From Abyssibius sp040880065 (GTDB taxonomy: Bacteria > Pseudomonadota > Alphaproteobacteria > Rhodobacterales > Rhodobacteraceae), in assembly GCA_040880065.1 (NCBI GenBank), contig JBBDJE010000017.1, positions 95,645 through 159,644 on the forward strand: DNA of 64,000 nt. Direction: 5' to 3'. The position numbers and the translations under genes were made by a program. Shown here one piece after another: positions 26,093-34,502 of this stretch; the first letter of the stretch is position 1, and the number at the start of each line of letters is the position of its first letter. The notes below the pieces were generated by a model. It was not told where the DNA came from. It saw only the letters and a program-made list of their open reading frames with translations, and made no database searches.

Positions 26093-27060
26093 GCGCGGCG
26101 GCGCAAATATTGGGCAAGCAAGATCAGCCCGCCAATTACCCCCACGAGCAAATAGTCGATGGCCGGAATGCGGATGACCTCATTCACCATGCCCCAACCG
26201 CGTTCGTTATAAACCACAGCAACGGCGGCGAGCGAGGCAATGCCAATCGCCCAGCGCAGGTATTTCCCCAAGCCCACGCCGTGCATTTGCGTTACCACGA
26301 AGATTGCAAGAAAGCCGAAAAAGAACATCGGCCAGAACTCCTGCCCGGCCGTAACAGCCACTACCGTGCCGTGAAACAGCACCATCACCTCCAGCACCAA
26401 TGTCCAGTAGCGGTTTGTATGCACGCGGGTAAAAATGAACGCGCCCTGTATCATCAGCAGGAATGTGTAGAAAAACCCGAATAGGTGGCCCCATGTGTTT
26501 TCCATCGGGTGGAACCAATAGGTATAGGTGACCGCCCAAGCAAAATAGTAGCCGTGCGTGGCAATCAGCACAGGGCGCGCGCGGGCAAGCCAGCCGCCCG
26601 TTGTGCCAAAGAACAGCCCACGGCGCGGGGCTTCGATCATGAGCACGATCACCAGCAGAAAAATGACCGAAAGCTGGCTTGAAAACACCGAGGTATCTTG
26701 TGCCAGCCCGTCATACCACACGGCGGTTTGCAAATAGTGCAGCACACCGAATGCGCCCATGCCCGCCAGCGCAATCCAGTTGACGGGGTGCATGCGGTTG
26801 CGGTCGCGCAGGCGGTCGCGGTTGGCCTTGGCCCACCAGATCAGCCCCCAGAAAAACGCCTGATGCAGCAGGTATAGTCCCCAGGCCGAGGCGCGCGAGG
26901 CCAGATCCGGGTCGGGCCGTTTCCAGAAATACCACGCCGCGCCCTGATCGGGCGCAAGCTGCACTTGCTGCAAAATCGGCTGTAGCAGCGGAATGGCTGC
27001 GCTAAGCAAGGCCGCCACGGCAATAGCCGCAATCCATCCGATTTTCATGGTCTTTTGCAT
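26089..27060 (-). CDS. Polytopic membrane protein, unknown function
   Basis: A 323-residue, strongly hydrophobic protein with about nine predicted transmembrane helices. An N-terminal helix (WIAAIAVAALLSAAIPLL) is followed by a periplasmic-looking segment and repeated Trp/Tyr/His-rich helices, such as HGYYFAWAVTYTYWFHPMEN and FTRVHTNRYWTLVLEVMVLFH. Several intramembrane His and Trp could bind a cofactor, but no known motif was found. GAGGGG precedes the first ATG by 4 nt. It is preceded on the same strand by the sseB-like gene, 51 bp away, so the two may be co-transcribed. I do not recognise the family. Confidence 0.72.
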   Translation of the reverse strand: MQKTMKIGWIAAIAVAALLSAAIPLLQPILQQVQLAPDQGAAWYFWKRPDPDLASRASAWGLYLLHQAFFWGLIWWAKANRDRLRDRNRMHPVNWIALAGMGAFGVLHYLQTAVWYDGLAQDTSVFSSQLSVIFLLVIVLMIEAPRRGLFFGTTGGWLARARPVLIATHGYYFAWAVTYTYWFHPMENTWGHLFGFFYTFLLMIQGAFIFTRVHTNRYWTLVLEVMVLFHGTVVAVTAGQEFWPMFFFGFLAIFVVTQMHGVGLGKYLRWAIGIASLAAVAVVYNERGWGMVNEVIRIPAIDYLLVGVIGGLILLAQYLRRRA

Positions 27061-27111
27061 AGCGCCCCTCTATTTGAGTAATACGCTAGAAACTTCGATT
27101 TGGTTCATAAT

Positions 27112-27900
27112 TTATCGCAGGCGCGGCGGTTTATCGGGGTCACTGCCGGGTGCGCGGGCTTTCGGTGGTTCAGGCAGAACCAGAGCCGGCACCTCGAACC
27201 CTAGCCCGACACGGGCAAAAACCAGCAAGCGCGGGTCATCGGGTTCAAGAAATACAATGTCGAGCGATCCGGCCTCAAGTGCGGCAAAGCGCAAGGCCGA
27301 ACCAAGCGCCTCGGCCACACCCGGTTGTGCCATAGCTGGCACATCGACCATAGCCAGAACATGCTGCTGGCTGCCGTCATCATAGCTGGCCTGCGCCAGC
27401 CACGCTGCCGAAGCCACCCCCGCCATATTGGCCAGACGGCTATCAAGCACCTGCAACAGAATATCGGGCAAGGCGCCGGGCGGGGCAAGCGCGGTCATCC
27501 GAGCTTCGGCCCGCTGGTTCTGGCTTTGCGTGGCCTCGGCCAACCATGCCATCACCTCATGCGGAAAAGCGGCTTCGCAGGGCGATACGCCGGGGTTGAG
27601 GCTAAGGCCCAAACCCGCCTCGGCCAGCAACACCGCCACGCGCCGCCCGGCCATAGAGGCATAATCCATTGGCACGGCAGCAAATTCGGCCAAACGTTCC
27701 TCGCTATCAAAGGCCAGTGCGTAAGCACCGTCGCTGGTTTCAATCACCATAGGTGCCGCCGTTGCGCCATCGCTTTGTGCCATCAGCACGAGGAACAGTT
27801 CGCTATCGGCCAGAAGGCCAAAAAACGCCATGCGCGCATCCATCGCATCATCTTGATCAACCAGCGCCTGATAGGCACGGTCCAGCCCGGTTTCCTGCAT
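27112..27900 (-). CDS. SseB-family protein
   Basis: A 262-residue acidic soluble protein. The N-terminal part matches the SseB domain: FGLLADSELFLVLM, then YALAFDSEERLAEFA and a segment rich in small residues. A second region with VLAMVDVPAM and LDIVFLEPDDPRLLVFARVG resembles the C-terminal SseB part. The tail is Pro-rich. Bacterial SseB proteins were named from an enhanced serine-sensitivity locus and have no established molecular function. It is divergent from the capsule-export genes and may be co-transcribed with the unknown membrane protein. Confidence 0.7.
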   Translation of the reverse strand: MQETGLDRAYQALVDQDDAMDARMAFFGLLADSELFLVLMAQSDGATAAPMVIETSDGAYALAFDSEERLAEFAAVPMDYASMAGRRVAVLLAEAGLGLSLNPGVSPCEAAFPHEVMAWLAEATQSQNQRAEARMTALAPPGALPDILLQVLDSRLANMAGVASAAWLAQASYDDGSQQHVLAMVDVPAMAQPGVAEALGSALRFAALEAGSLDIVFLEPDDPRLLVFARVGLGFEVPALVLPEPPKARAPGSDPDKPPRLR

Positions 27901-28027
27901 TGCGCTATCCTTTTCGCTCTTTGGCCCCCTTCTCGCCTAAATTGGCAGCTATATCAATTCCGGCTGGCCTGGCGCACCTGTTGCGCATGGCCTTGCACTC
28001 GGCATAGAACAGCACAGAGGGTTGGCC

Positions 28028-28108
28028 GTGCGGGTTTTCAAACTGTTAATCCTACCCCTGTATGGCTATGGTATAGCTGCATTTTTCACCGGGATTGCCG
28101 CGCGATGA
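28028..28108 (+). CDS. 26-residue hydrophobic micro-ORF coupled to kpsT
   Basis: A short ORF starting at GTG 28028, with AGAGGG at 28016-28021 giving a good 6-nt spacing. It encodes Met-Arg-Val-Phe-Lys-Leu-Leu, then a hydrophobic run with LPLYGYGIAAFFTG, ending Ile-Ala-Ala-Arg. Its TGA (28106-28108) overlaps the kpsT ATG (28105-28107), a coupling arrangement. The kpsT gene has no good ribosome binding site of its own. It may encode a one-helix membrane micropeptide or serve only to couple translation. No homologue is known to me. Confidence 0.5.
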   Translation: MRVFKLLILPLYGYGIAAFFTGIAAR

Positions 28109-28758
28109 TTGAATTTGAAAATGTCAGCAAGTCCTTCTGGACCGGCTCGCAGCGCAAGATCATCCTTGATCAGGCCAGCTTCAAGGTTGAAATCGGCCGT
28201 TCGCTTGGCATTCTGGCCCCCAATGGCACCGGAAAAACAACGCTGATCAACATGATGGCGGGGCTGGAAAAGCCCGACGAGGGCACGATCCGGCGCAGTT
28301 CACGCATATCATTTCCGCTGGGCTTCATGGGCGGCACGGTGCGTGCGCTTTCCGCCTCGGAGAACGCGCGCTATATCGCGCGGCTCTATTCGCTCAACCC
28401 CGATGATGTCGAGGCGTTTTGCCGCTATCTGGCCGGAATTGGTGAGTATTTTGACCGACCGATGATGCAATATTCCGCCGGTATGATAAGCCGGTTCAAC
28501 TTCGCCCTGCTTCTGGCTCTGGAGTTTGATATTTATCTGATTGATGAAGGCATGCCTTCAACCACCGATGTCGAGTTCAACCGCCGTGCCGGCAGTGCCT
28601 TGCAAGACAGGCTTGGCCGCTCGACCATGGTGATTGTGTCGCATTCGCCAAGATTGCTTGAAAGGTTCTGCCAGCGCGCTTCGGTTTTGCGCGACGGGCG
28701 CTTGTACCATTTTGAAAGCCTAGAGGAAGCAAAGCAGCTCTATGACTACGCCAGCTGA
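28105..28758 (+). CDS. kpsT: Capsule-export ABC transporter ATP-binding protein (KpsT/CtrD type)
   Basis: A 217-residue ATPase of the capsular polysaccharide exporter family. Walker A is LAPNGTGKTTLI (about residue 38), with Ala in place of the first Gly of the usual GxxGxGKT. The signature motif is the degenerate YSAGM typical of KpsT/BexA/CtrD, and Walker B is FDIYLIDEGMPS; the switch His is in IVSHSPRL. Small size and a MIEFENVSKSF start fit the family. The next gene is the KpsE/CtrB-type partner, overlapping by 17 bp. The expected permease (KpsM) is not in the window. Confidence 0.87.
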   Translation: MIEFENVSKSFWTGSQRKIILDQASFKVEIGRSLGILAPNGTGKTTLINMMAGLEKPDEGTIRRSSRISFPLGFMGGTVRALSASENARYIARLYSLNPDDVEAFCRYLAGIGEYFDRPMMQYSAGMISRFNFALLLALEFDIYLIDEGMPSTTDVEFNRRAGSALQDRLGRSTMVIVSHSPRLLERFCQRASVLRDGRLYHFESLEEAKQLYDYAS

Positions 28759-30226
28759 TAAACCCGCATCCGATGTGCCCGATGCGGCAAAGGAAAATCC
28801 GGCAGACGCGCAAATACAACGCGGGCCGCATTACTACCGGGTGGCCATGCGCAAAGCCAAGCGGCTTGGGTTGGAACCTGCTGACGAGCGCGAAGCCGCA
28901 AAAATGCTGGAAGACCGCGGCATCGATGTTCTGAAAGAACAAATAACCGTCATGCATGTGGCGCAAGAGGCTGAAAACGCCAGCGCAGCGCAGAAAAACC
29001 TGCCCGCCACCAGCAAAGGCGACGCGGTGCCAGCAACAGGCACTGACGTTAAGCCAACCGCACCCGCCCCCATGTCAGAAGTGGAGCGGATGCGCGAGAT
29101 TGCCAAGATCAAGCGCGGCATGATCCGCCGCCGCCGCATGCGGCTGGCCTTGTTGATGATCCGGCTGTGCTTTTTCGTGGCCTTGCCCACATTCCTGTCG
29201 GGCTATTATTATTACAGCGTCGCCACGCCAATGTTTGTGGTTGAAACCCAGATGAGCGTGCAGCGCGCCGACCCGGCCACCGCTGCAAGTGCGGGTGCAC
29301 TGGGGCTTTCGCTGCCAAATACCGAGGATTCGACCGTTGTGCAGGGCTATCTCAGCTCGCGCGAAGCGATGCAGCGGCTTAACCGCGAATATGGCTTTCT
29401 GGCCCATTTCCAGCAAGATTTCATCGACGATATCCAGCGACTGCCCCCCGATGCATCGCTGGAAGACGGCTATAAAGCTTACGTCAGCGCCATTGAAATC
29501 GGCTATGACCCGACGATCGGTGTGATCAAAATGACCGTGCGCGCTTATGATGCCGAAACCGCGCTTACATATTCGCGCGCGCTGATCGCCTATGCCGAGG
29601 CGCGGGTCGATGAAATGTCGCAACGCGTGCGCGATGATCAGATGCGCGGCGCGCAAGCCAGCTATGTCGAGGCGGAGGCCGCTTTATTTGCCGCCCAGCA
29701 AAAAGTGCTCGACCTGCAGGAGCAACGCGGCATTCTTTCGCCCGACGCGGAAATTCAGGCCACTATGGCAGTGATCAACAACCTGTCGATGCAAGTGGAG
29801 AAAAACCGTCTTGATCTGGCCGAGATCAACGCCACCACCAGCCCGAACTCGTCGCGCGCCAATTTGCTGTCATCAGAAATTGGCCGCTTGGAGGCGCGCA
29901 TCGCAGAGCTTCGCGAATCCATGACGACAAGTTCCAATGGCGGTATTTCGCTGGCGCGGATCAGTGGTGAACTGCGCATTGCAGAAACCGAGCTGGCCAC
30001 CCGCGGCCTCATCCTTCAATCGACGCTGGAAAGCCTTGAAGCCGCACGCGTGCAGGCCGACCGGCAGGTGCGCTACCTCAACCTTGCTGTATCGCCTATC
30101 GCGCCCGATGTTACGACCTACCCACGCAAGCTGGAAAACACGCTTCTGGCGCTGATCGTGTTTTTCGGCCTATATATCTTCCTGTCACTCACCGTGTCTG
30201 TCCTTCGTGAACAAGTGAACGCATAA
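28742..30226 (+). CDS. kpsE: Capsule-export inner-membrane protein (KpsE/CtrB type)
   Basis: A 494-residue protein with two transmembrane helices (about 141-163 and 468-488) enclosing a large periplasmic coiled-coil domain, the layout of polysaccharide co-polymerase/export adaptors that bridge to the outer-membrane channel. Motifs include TPMFVVETQMSVQRAD just after the first helix and LAVSPIAPDVTTYPRKLENT before the second. The N-terminal cytoplasmic 140 residues are long, Ala/Pro-rich and end in a basic patch (IRRRRMRLALL), an extension beyond the basic KpsE size. It overlaps kpsT by 17 bp and its stop overlaps the next start (TAATG). Confidence 0.85.
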   Translation: MTTPADKPASDVPDAAKENPADAQIQRGPHYYRVAMRKAKRLGLEPADEREAAKMLEDRGIDVLKEQITVMHVAQEAENASAAQKNLPATSKGDAVPATGTDVKPTAPAPMSEVERMREIAKIKRGMIRRRRMRLALLMIRLCFFVALPTFLSGYYYYSVATPMFVVETQMSVQRADPATAASAGALGLSLPNTEDSTVVQGYLSSREAMQRLNREYGFLAHFQQDFIDDIQRLPPDASLEDGYKAYVSAIEIGYDPTIGVIKMTVRAYDAETALTYSRALIAYAEARVDEMSQRVRDDQMRGAQASYVEAEAALFAAQQKVLDLQEQRGILSPDAEIQATMAVINNLSMQVEKNRLDLAEINATTSPNSSRANLLSSEIGRLEARIAELRESMTTSSNGGISLARISGELRIAETELATRGLILQSTLESLEAARVQADRQVRYLNLAVSPIAPDVTTYPRKLENTLLALIVFFGLYIFLSLTVSVLREQVNA

Positions 30227-31722
30227 TGCCCAAACCCGTTGAAAACATAAACCCGCTCAGCTTTGAATTCCTGCGCGATGCGCAAATCGCCTCCAAGGGG
30301 TTTCGCGAATATGATGCGCGCTGGCGTTACCCGCAGGAGATTAACCTGCCCGGCCTTACCGCGCTTGGCCTCGCCTTTGGCACACATCTGCACGAAACGG
30401 GCAAGCCGCCTACAGTTGCCATCGCCAATGACTACCGCGCCTATGGGGCCGAGGTTAAAAACGCCTTCATTCTCGGGTTGTTGCAAGCGGGCTGCACCGT
30501 GCATGACATTGGCGTCGGACTCACGCCCATGGCCTATTTTGCGCAAATCCATCTTGGGACATCGGCTGTTGCGATGATCACGGCCTCGCATAACCCCAAC
30601 GGCTGGACCGGCATAAAAATGGGCTTTGAAGCCCCGCTTACCCATGGCCCCGATGAAATTTCGCGGCTGCGCGACATTTGCCTGAATGATGAAGGCATCG
30701 CGCGTGCGGGGGGTGTTCTGCACATTGTTGATGGGGTTCAAAACGCATATCTCGACGAAATCACCCAAGGGTTCAAGCTGTCACGAAAGCTGCGCATTGT
30801 CTGCGCCTGTGGCAACGGCACCCCGTCGGGTTTTGCGCCAGACCTGCTGCGCAGGGTCGGGGCCGAGGTGGTCGAGCGTCATTGCACGCCAGACCACACA
30901 TTCCCGCATTACAACCCCAACCCCGAATCGCTGACAATGCTGCACGATATGGCCGCCGCCTTGGCCGAAAGCCGCGCCGATCTTGCGCTTGGCTTTGATG
31001 GCGATGGCGACCGTTGCGGCGTGGTCGATGATCAGGGCCAGGAAATTTATGCCGACAAACTGGCGCTTATGCTGGCGCGCCATTATGCGCCCGGCCATCC
31101 CGGCGCAACATTTGTGGTTGATGTAAAATCTACCGGCCTGTTTGCCAGTGACCCGCTGCTCGCCGAACATGGCATAAAAACCGATTACTGGAAGACCGGC
31201 CATAGCCATATCAAACGCCGCCTTCACGCGCTTGGCGGGCTTGCCGGTTTTGAAAAATCAGGTCATTTCTTTTTTGCCCCACCTTTGGGCCAAGGCTATG
31301 ATTGCGGGCTTCGCGCGGCGCTTGAGGTGCTCAAAATGCTCGACGCGCAGCCCGATATGCAGCTTTCCGACATTTACGCCACCCTGCCCCGTAGCTTCAC
31401 CACGCCAACACTCTCGCCGTTTTGTGCTGACGAGACCAAGTATCAGGCTGTTCAAACCTTCCTTGCGGCCCTGCAAACCCATCAGGCTGCTGGCGGAACT
31501 TTGGGCGGGCTCAAGATCGAGTCCATCAACACCGTAAACGGTGCGCGTGCCATGCTTGAAAATGGCGGATTTGCCCTCGTTCGCGCCTCGTCCAACACGC
31601 CAAATCTGGTTATCGTCTGCGAAAGCACTGAAAGTGATGCCAACCTGCGCGCCATTCTCGCTGATCTCGATGCGATATTGCGGCAAGACCCGCAAATCGG
31701 CCCCTATGATCAGACTTTTTAG
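30226..31722 (+). CDS. Phosphomannomutase/phosphoglucomutase
   Basis: A 498-residue alpha-D-phosphohexomutase that interconverts hexose 6- and 1-phosphates, supplying sugar nucleotides for polysaccharides. The phosphoserine loop is TASHNPNGWTGIKMG (about residue 119), the metal loop is GFDGDGDRCG (about 261) and the sugar-binding loop contains GFEKSGHFFF; the C-terminal domain carries RASSNTPNLVIVCES. Position directly after the capsule-export genes, with a one-base overlap, points to capsule precursor supply. AlgC/ManB-type by similarity; substrate preference cannot be read from sequence. Confidence 0.9.
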   Translation: MPKPVENINPLSFEFLRDAQIASKGFREYDARWRYPQEINLPGLTALGLAFGTHLHETGKPPTVAIANDYRAYGAEVKNAFILGLLQAGCTVHDIGVGLTPMAYFAQIHLGTSAVAMITASHNPNGWTGIKMGFEAPLTHGPDEISRLRDICLNDEGIARAGGVLHIVDGVQNAYLDEITQGFKLSRKLRIVCACGNGTPSGFAPDLLRRVGAEVVERHCTPDHTFPHYNPNPESLTMLHDMAAALAESRADLALGFDGDGDRCGVVDDQGQEIYADKLALMLARHYAPGHPGATFVVDVKSTGLFASDPLLAEHGIKTDYWKTGHSHIKRRLHALGGLAGFEKSGHFFFAPPLGQGYDCGLRAALEVLKMLDAQPDMQLSDIYATLPRSFTTPTLSPFCADETKYQAVQTFLAALQTHQAAGGTLGGLKIESINTVNGARAMLENGGFALVRASSNTPNLVIVCESTESDANLRAILADLDAILRQDPQIGPYDQTF

Positions 31723-31775
31723 CCGCAATTTTGGCTTGCAGCCCTGAACGCAAGCCAGTATCAAGCCGCCAGTGC

Positions 31776-31850
31776 TGGGGCGTGGCCAAGTGGTAAGGCA
31801 TCGGTTTTTGGTATCGTGTACCGTAGGTTCGAATCCTACCGCCCCAGCCA
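31776..31850 (+). tRNA. tRNA-Gln (anticodon TTG)
   Basis: A 75-nt cloverleaf. Acceptor arms are TGGGGCG and CGCCCCA, the D arm is GCC...GGC, the anticodon loop TTTTGGT has TTG at 31808-31810, and the T arm GTAGG-TTCGAAT-CCTAC is perfect. The discriminator is G and the CCA end is encoded. The outermost anticodon-stem pair is a T-T mismatch. Confidence 0.96.
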
Positions 31851-32204
31851 GTTATTCCCGCCAAACCAGACCGCCGCCGTGATTGGCGGAGCGTTGTGGT
31901 CGTTTCGAGTTTGCAGCAATGCGCAAGAATACCGCGCAAAGTCGTCAGCATGCAATATCCGGTTTCAGGGCGAAAGGGATATCGCGCGGCTTTTTCATTC
32001 ATAGGCGGGTTGGTGGCTCACTAAAGATTGCACTCTCGCTGGTCGAACGCCTCGATGCAGCTTGCCTGCAAAGGCCGTTTGGCCAAACTCGCCCTTCAGG
32101 TGCGCGCGGTTGCGGATGACGCGGCGCATAGAACAATCACAGTCGATGCAAAGGATGACTGGCAGATTTCGCAATTCGCTCACCATATCGCGTTCATTTA
32201 ATGG
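31851..32204. other. Gap without a convincing gene, downstream of tRNA-Gln
   Basis: About 500 bp separate the tRNA from the stress-protein gene. This part holds no gene I can support. One 48-codon ORF on the plus strand (ATG 32055 to stop 32199-32201, beginning MQLACKGRLAKLALQVRAVA) is open but lacks a ribosome binding site; it could be a fragment of a lost gene. No copy of the tRNA 3' end was found nearby, so there is no evidence for an integrated element. Confidence 0.4.
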
Positions 32205-32228
32205 TTTGCCAATGCAAATATTTGCCAA
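32205..32228. promoter_or_regulatory. Palindrome and direct repeat upstream of the stress-protein gene
   Basis: GCAAATATTTGC (32214-32225) is a perfect 12-bp palindrome. It is embedded between two copies of TTTGCCAA (32205-32212 and 32221-32228), 16 bp apart. This AT-rich site, about 135 bp before the start codon, is a candidate regulator-binding site; the regulator is unknown. Confidence 0.35.
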
Positions 32229-32322
32229 AATAACCTGTATTGCAGCACAACTCGGCTATTTGCCTATTTTTCTGTCACTTTTATGAACACCGGACGCGGC
32301 AACTGTTCTATGCTCTGCGGCA

Positions 32323-32341
32323 CTTCGGGACCAACCCGAAG
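32323..32341 (+). promoter_or_regulatory. 5' leader hairpin of the stress-protein mRNA
   Basis: CTTCGGG and CCCGAAG form a 7-bp stem with an ACCAA loop, ending about 9 nt before the GGGAGAG ribosome binding site. It may stabilise the mRNA or modulate initiation. Confidence 0.35.
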
Positions 32342-32361
32342 GTTCAAGAGGGAGAGAATAG

Positions 32362-32796
32362 ATGACAGAACGTATTGTCGTCGGCTTTGATGCCAGCGCC
32401 GCGGCGCGGCGGGCGGTTGACCATGCCTTGGCCAGCGCCAAAGGGGCGGGTGCGCAGATCGTGCTGGCACATGTGCTGGAATGGTCGCCATACAGCTTTT
32501 TGACCAAGGAAGAGGTTGAAGAACGCCACGCCCGTCGCACCGAGGAGCTTGAGCGCGCGAATGCCGCCATCATGGCCCCGCTGGTAGCGGAACTGGCCGC
32601 CGCCGGTATCACGGTGGAGACGGAAATCCGCTATGGCCACGTGGCCGATACGCTGATCGCCATTGCCAATGAGCACAAGGCCGGGTCCATCGTGGCCGGG
32701 CGCACCGGGGGCGCAGGGCTGGCTGCCCGGTTGTTCGGATCTGTCGCAGGCACATTGGCGCAAGTATCGCCCGTGCCCGTCACCATCGTACCTTAA
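32362..32796 (+). CDS. Universal stress protein (UspA family)
   Basis: A 144-residue single-domain Usp protein. It shows the first strand ERIVVGFDASAAARRAV, the central IVLAHVLEWSP strand and the C-terminal ATP-binding pattern GRTGGAGLAARLFGSVAGTL followed by SPVPVTIVP. Such proteins bind ATP and are made under stress or starvation. A strong AGAGGGAGAG element precedes the ATG. It lies 20 bp before a sodium/amino-acid symporter gene, so the pair is probably one operon and the Usp protein may modulate the transporter, a pairing seen with other transporters. Confidence 0.93.
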   Translation: MTERIVVGFDASAAARRAVDHALASAKGAGAQIVLAHVLEWSPYSFLTKEEVEERHARRTEELERANAAIMAPLVAELAAAGITVETEIRYGHVADTLIAIANEHKAGSIVAGRTGGAGLAARLFGSVAGTLAQVSPVPVTIVP

Positions 32797-32816
32797 GCGC
32801 AATCGGAGAGACTATA

Positions 32817-34355
32817 ATGACAAGAGTTTATACATTTCTTGCCGCATTGATTGCGGCCATTGCAGCCCCCGCCATAGGCATGGCGCAGGGCATTGACGCC
32901 AAGGTCAACGAAATATTTGCAAACTCCACAGGCTGGTTTGTCAACTTTATCTTCGCACCGATTCCGGGCACGGATTTTGCCTGGATCGTGGCATGGCTGG
33001 TGATCGGGGCGACGGTCTTTAGCCTTTACTTCGGGTTTATTCAGTTCCGGGTCTGGCGCCATTCGCTGCATCTGGTAGCGGGCAAATATTCCGACCCGAA
33101 AGACGCCGGCGAGGTCAGCCACTTTCAGGCGCTGGCGACGGCGCTGTCGGGCACCGTCGGTCTTGGTAATATCGCAGGTGTTGCTGTCGCGGTCAGCATC
33201 GGCGGGGCGGGGGCCACGTTCTGGATGATCCTTGCGGGTCTTCTGGGCATGGCATCAAAGTTCACCGAATGCACCTTGGGTGTGAAATATCGCAATGAAT
33301 ACGCCGATGGCACGGTTTCGGGCGGCCCGATGTATTATATCACCAAGGGCTTTGCCGAACGCGGCCTGCCGGGCGGTAAAATCCTTGCGGTGCTGTTTGC
33401 CATTTTCTGCGTGCTTGGTGCGCTGGGTGGCGGCAATATGTTCCAGGCCAATCAGGCCCATTCGCAAATCGCGGGTGTGGTCGGCGACTATCCGGGCTGG
33501 ATCACCGGGCTTGTCTTTGCAAGTGTCGTCTTTGCGGTGATCGTGGGTGGTATCAAATCCATCGCCAAGGTCACCGAGAAGGTCGTTCCGTTCATGGGCG
33601 TTCTCTATGTGGGTGTGGCGCTGATCATCTTGCTGATGAACATCGACCAGATCGGCTGGGCTTTTGGCCAGATTTTCAATGGCGCCTTCACCGGAAACGG
33701 GATTGTCGGCGGCATGGTCGGCGCGCTGATACAGGGTTTCCGCCGCGCTGCGTTCTCGAACGAGGCTGGTGTGGGCTCGGCTGCTATCGCCCACTCGGCG
33801 GTGCGCACCAAGGAACCGATCACCGAAGGCTTCGTGTCTTTGCTGGAACCCTTTATCGATACGGTGGTGATCTGCACCATGACCGCGCTGGTGATCATCA
33901 TCACCGGACAGTTGATGACTGATCCGCAAACCGGGCTTTACATCATCGGCGAAAACGGCCGTGTCGTAACCGCATCCGGTGCATCGGGCGTTGGCCTTAC
34001 CTCAGCGGCATTCGGGTCAACCCTTTCGTGGTTCCCCTATATTCTGGTGATTGCGGTGGTGCTGTTTGCGTTCTCCACAATGATCAGCTGGTCCTATTAT
34101 GGCCTCAAAGCATGGACCTACATGTTCGGTGAAGGCAAGAAGCAGGAATTGACTTTCAAGGTGATTTTCTGCGTCTTCGTTGTCATCGGCGCGGCAGCCA
34201 GCCTTGACCCGGTGATCGACTTCTCGGATGCGGCGATCTTTGCCATGGCTGTGGTCAATATCTTCGCGCTGTATCTCTTGATGCCGATCGTCAAGCGCGA
34301 GTTGGAAAGCTACCTGAAACGGTTGCAGTCAGGCGAGATCAAGCGCTTCAAGTAA
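32817..34355 (+). CDS. Sodium:alanine symporter family (AGCS) transporter
   Basis: A 512-residue inner-membrane transporter with about ten to eleven helices. AGCS signatures are clear: ALATALSGTVGLGNIAGVAV near residue 105, GGPMYYITKGF and the family motif GFRRAAFSNEAGVGSAAIAH at about residue 307. It is expected to import alanine, glycine or a related amino acid with sodium. An N-terminal signal-like helix (FLAALIAAIAAPAIGMAQG) adds to the family core. It is cotranscribed with the preceding Usp gene and ends at a strong terminator. Confidence 0.93.
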   Translation: MTRVYTFLAALIAAIAAPAIGMAQGIDAKVNEIFANSTGWFVNFIFAPIPGTDFAWIVAWLVIGATVFSLYFGFIQFRVWRHSLHLVAGKYSDPKDAGEVSHFQALATALSGTVGLGNIAGVAVAVSIGGAGATFWMILAGLLGMASKFTECTLGVKYRNEYADGTVSGGPMYYITKGFAERGLPGGKILAVLFAIFCVLGALGGGNMFQANQAHSQIAGVVGDYPGWITGLVFASVVFAVIVGGIKSIAKVTEKVVPFMGVLYVGVALIILLMNIDQIGWAFGQIFNGAFTGNGIVGGMVGALIQGFRRAAFSNEAGVGSAAIAHSAVRTKEPITEGFVSLLEPFIDTVVICTMTALVIIITGQLMTDPQTGLYIIGENGRVVTASGASGVGLTSAAFGSTLSWFPYILVIAVVLFAFSTMISWSYYGLKAWTYMFGEGKKQELTFKVIFCVFVVIGAAASLDPVIDFSDAAIFAMAVVNIFALYLLMPIVKRELESYLKRLQSGEIKRFK

Positions 34356-34400
34356 GCGTCGCCCGATACAGAGTTGCTTAACAAGTGCATGAGATGTGGG

Positions 34401-34429
34401 AAAGGGTAGGCAATAGCCTACCCTTTTTT
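34401..34429 (+). terminator. Intrinsic terminator after the symporter gene
   Basis: An AAAGGGTAGGC / GCCTACCCTTT stem with AATA loop and a run of six T. The symmetric A- and T-runs would also serve the convergent multicopper oxidase gene. Confidence 0.93.
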
Positions 34430-34502
34430 GCATTTTCGACCCTTACCAGTCATTATCCGGTGTCGGGGTGTCGGGGCGGCCGGTCGGCACGCCCCGCCCA
34501 GA

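Noticed and set aside
31610..32002. Minus-strand open frame across tRNA-Gln
   Set aside because: It includes the reverse translation of the tRNA (a well-known spurious 'GGRIRTYGTRYQKPMPYH' string) and overlaps the phosphomutase gene, so it is not a gene.
31851..32204. Integration site or genomic-island border at tRNA-Gln
   Set aside because: No repeated copy of the tRNA 3' end, integrase or phage genes were seen in the window.
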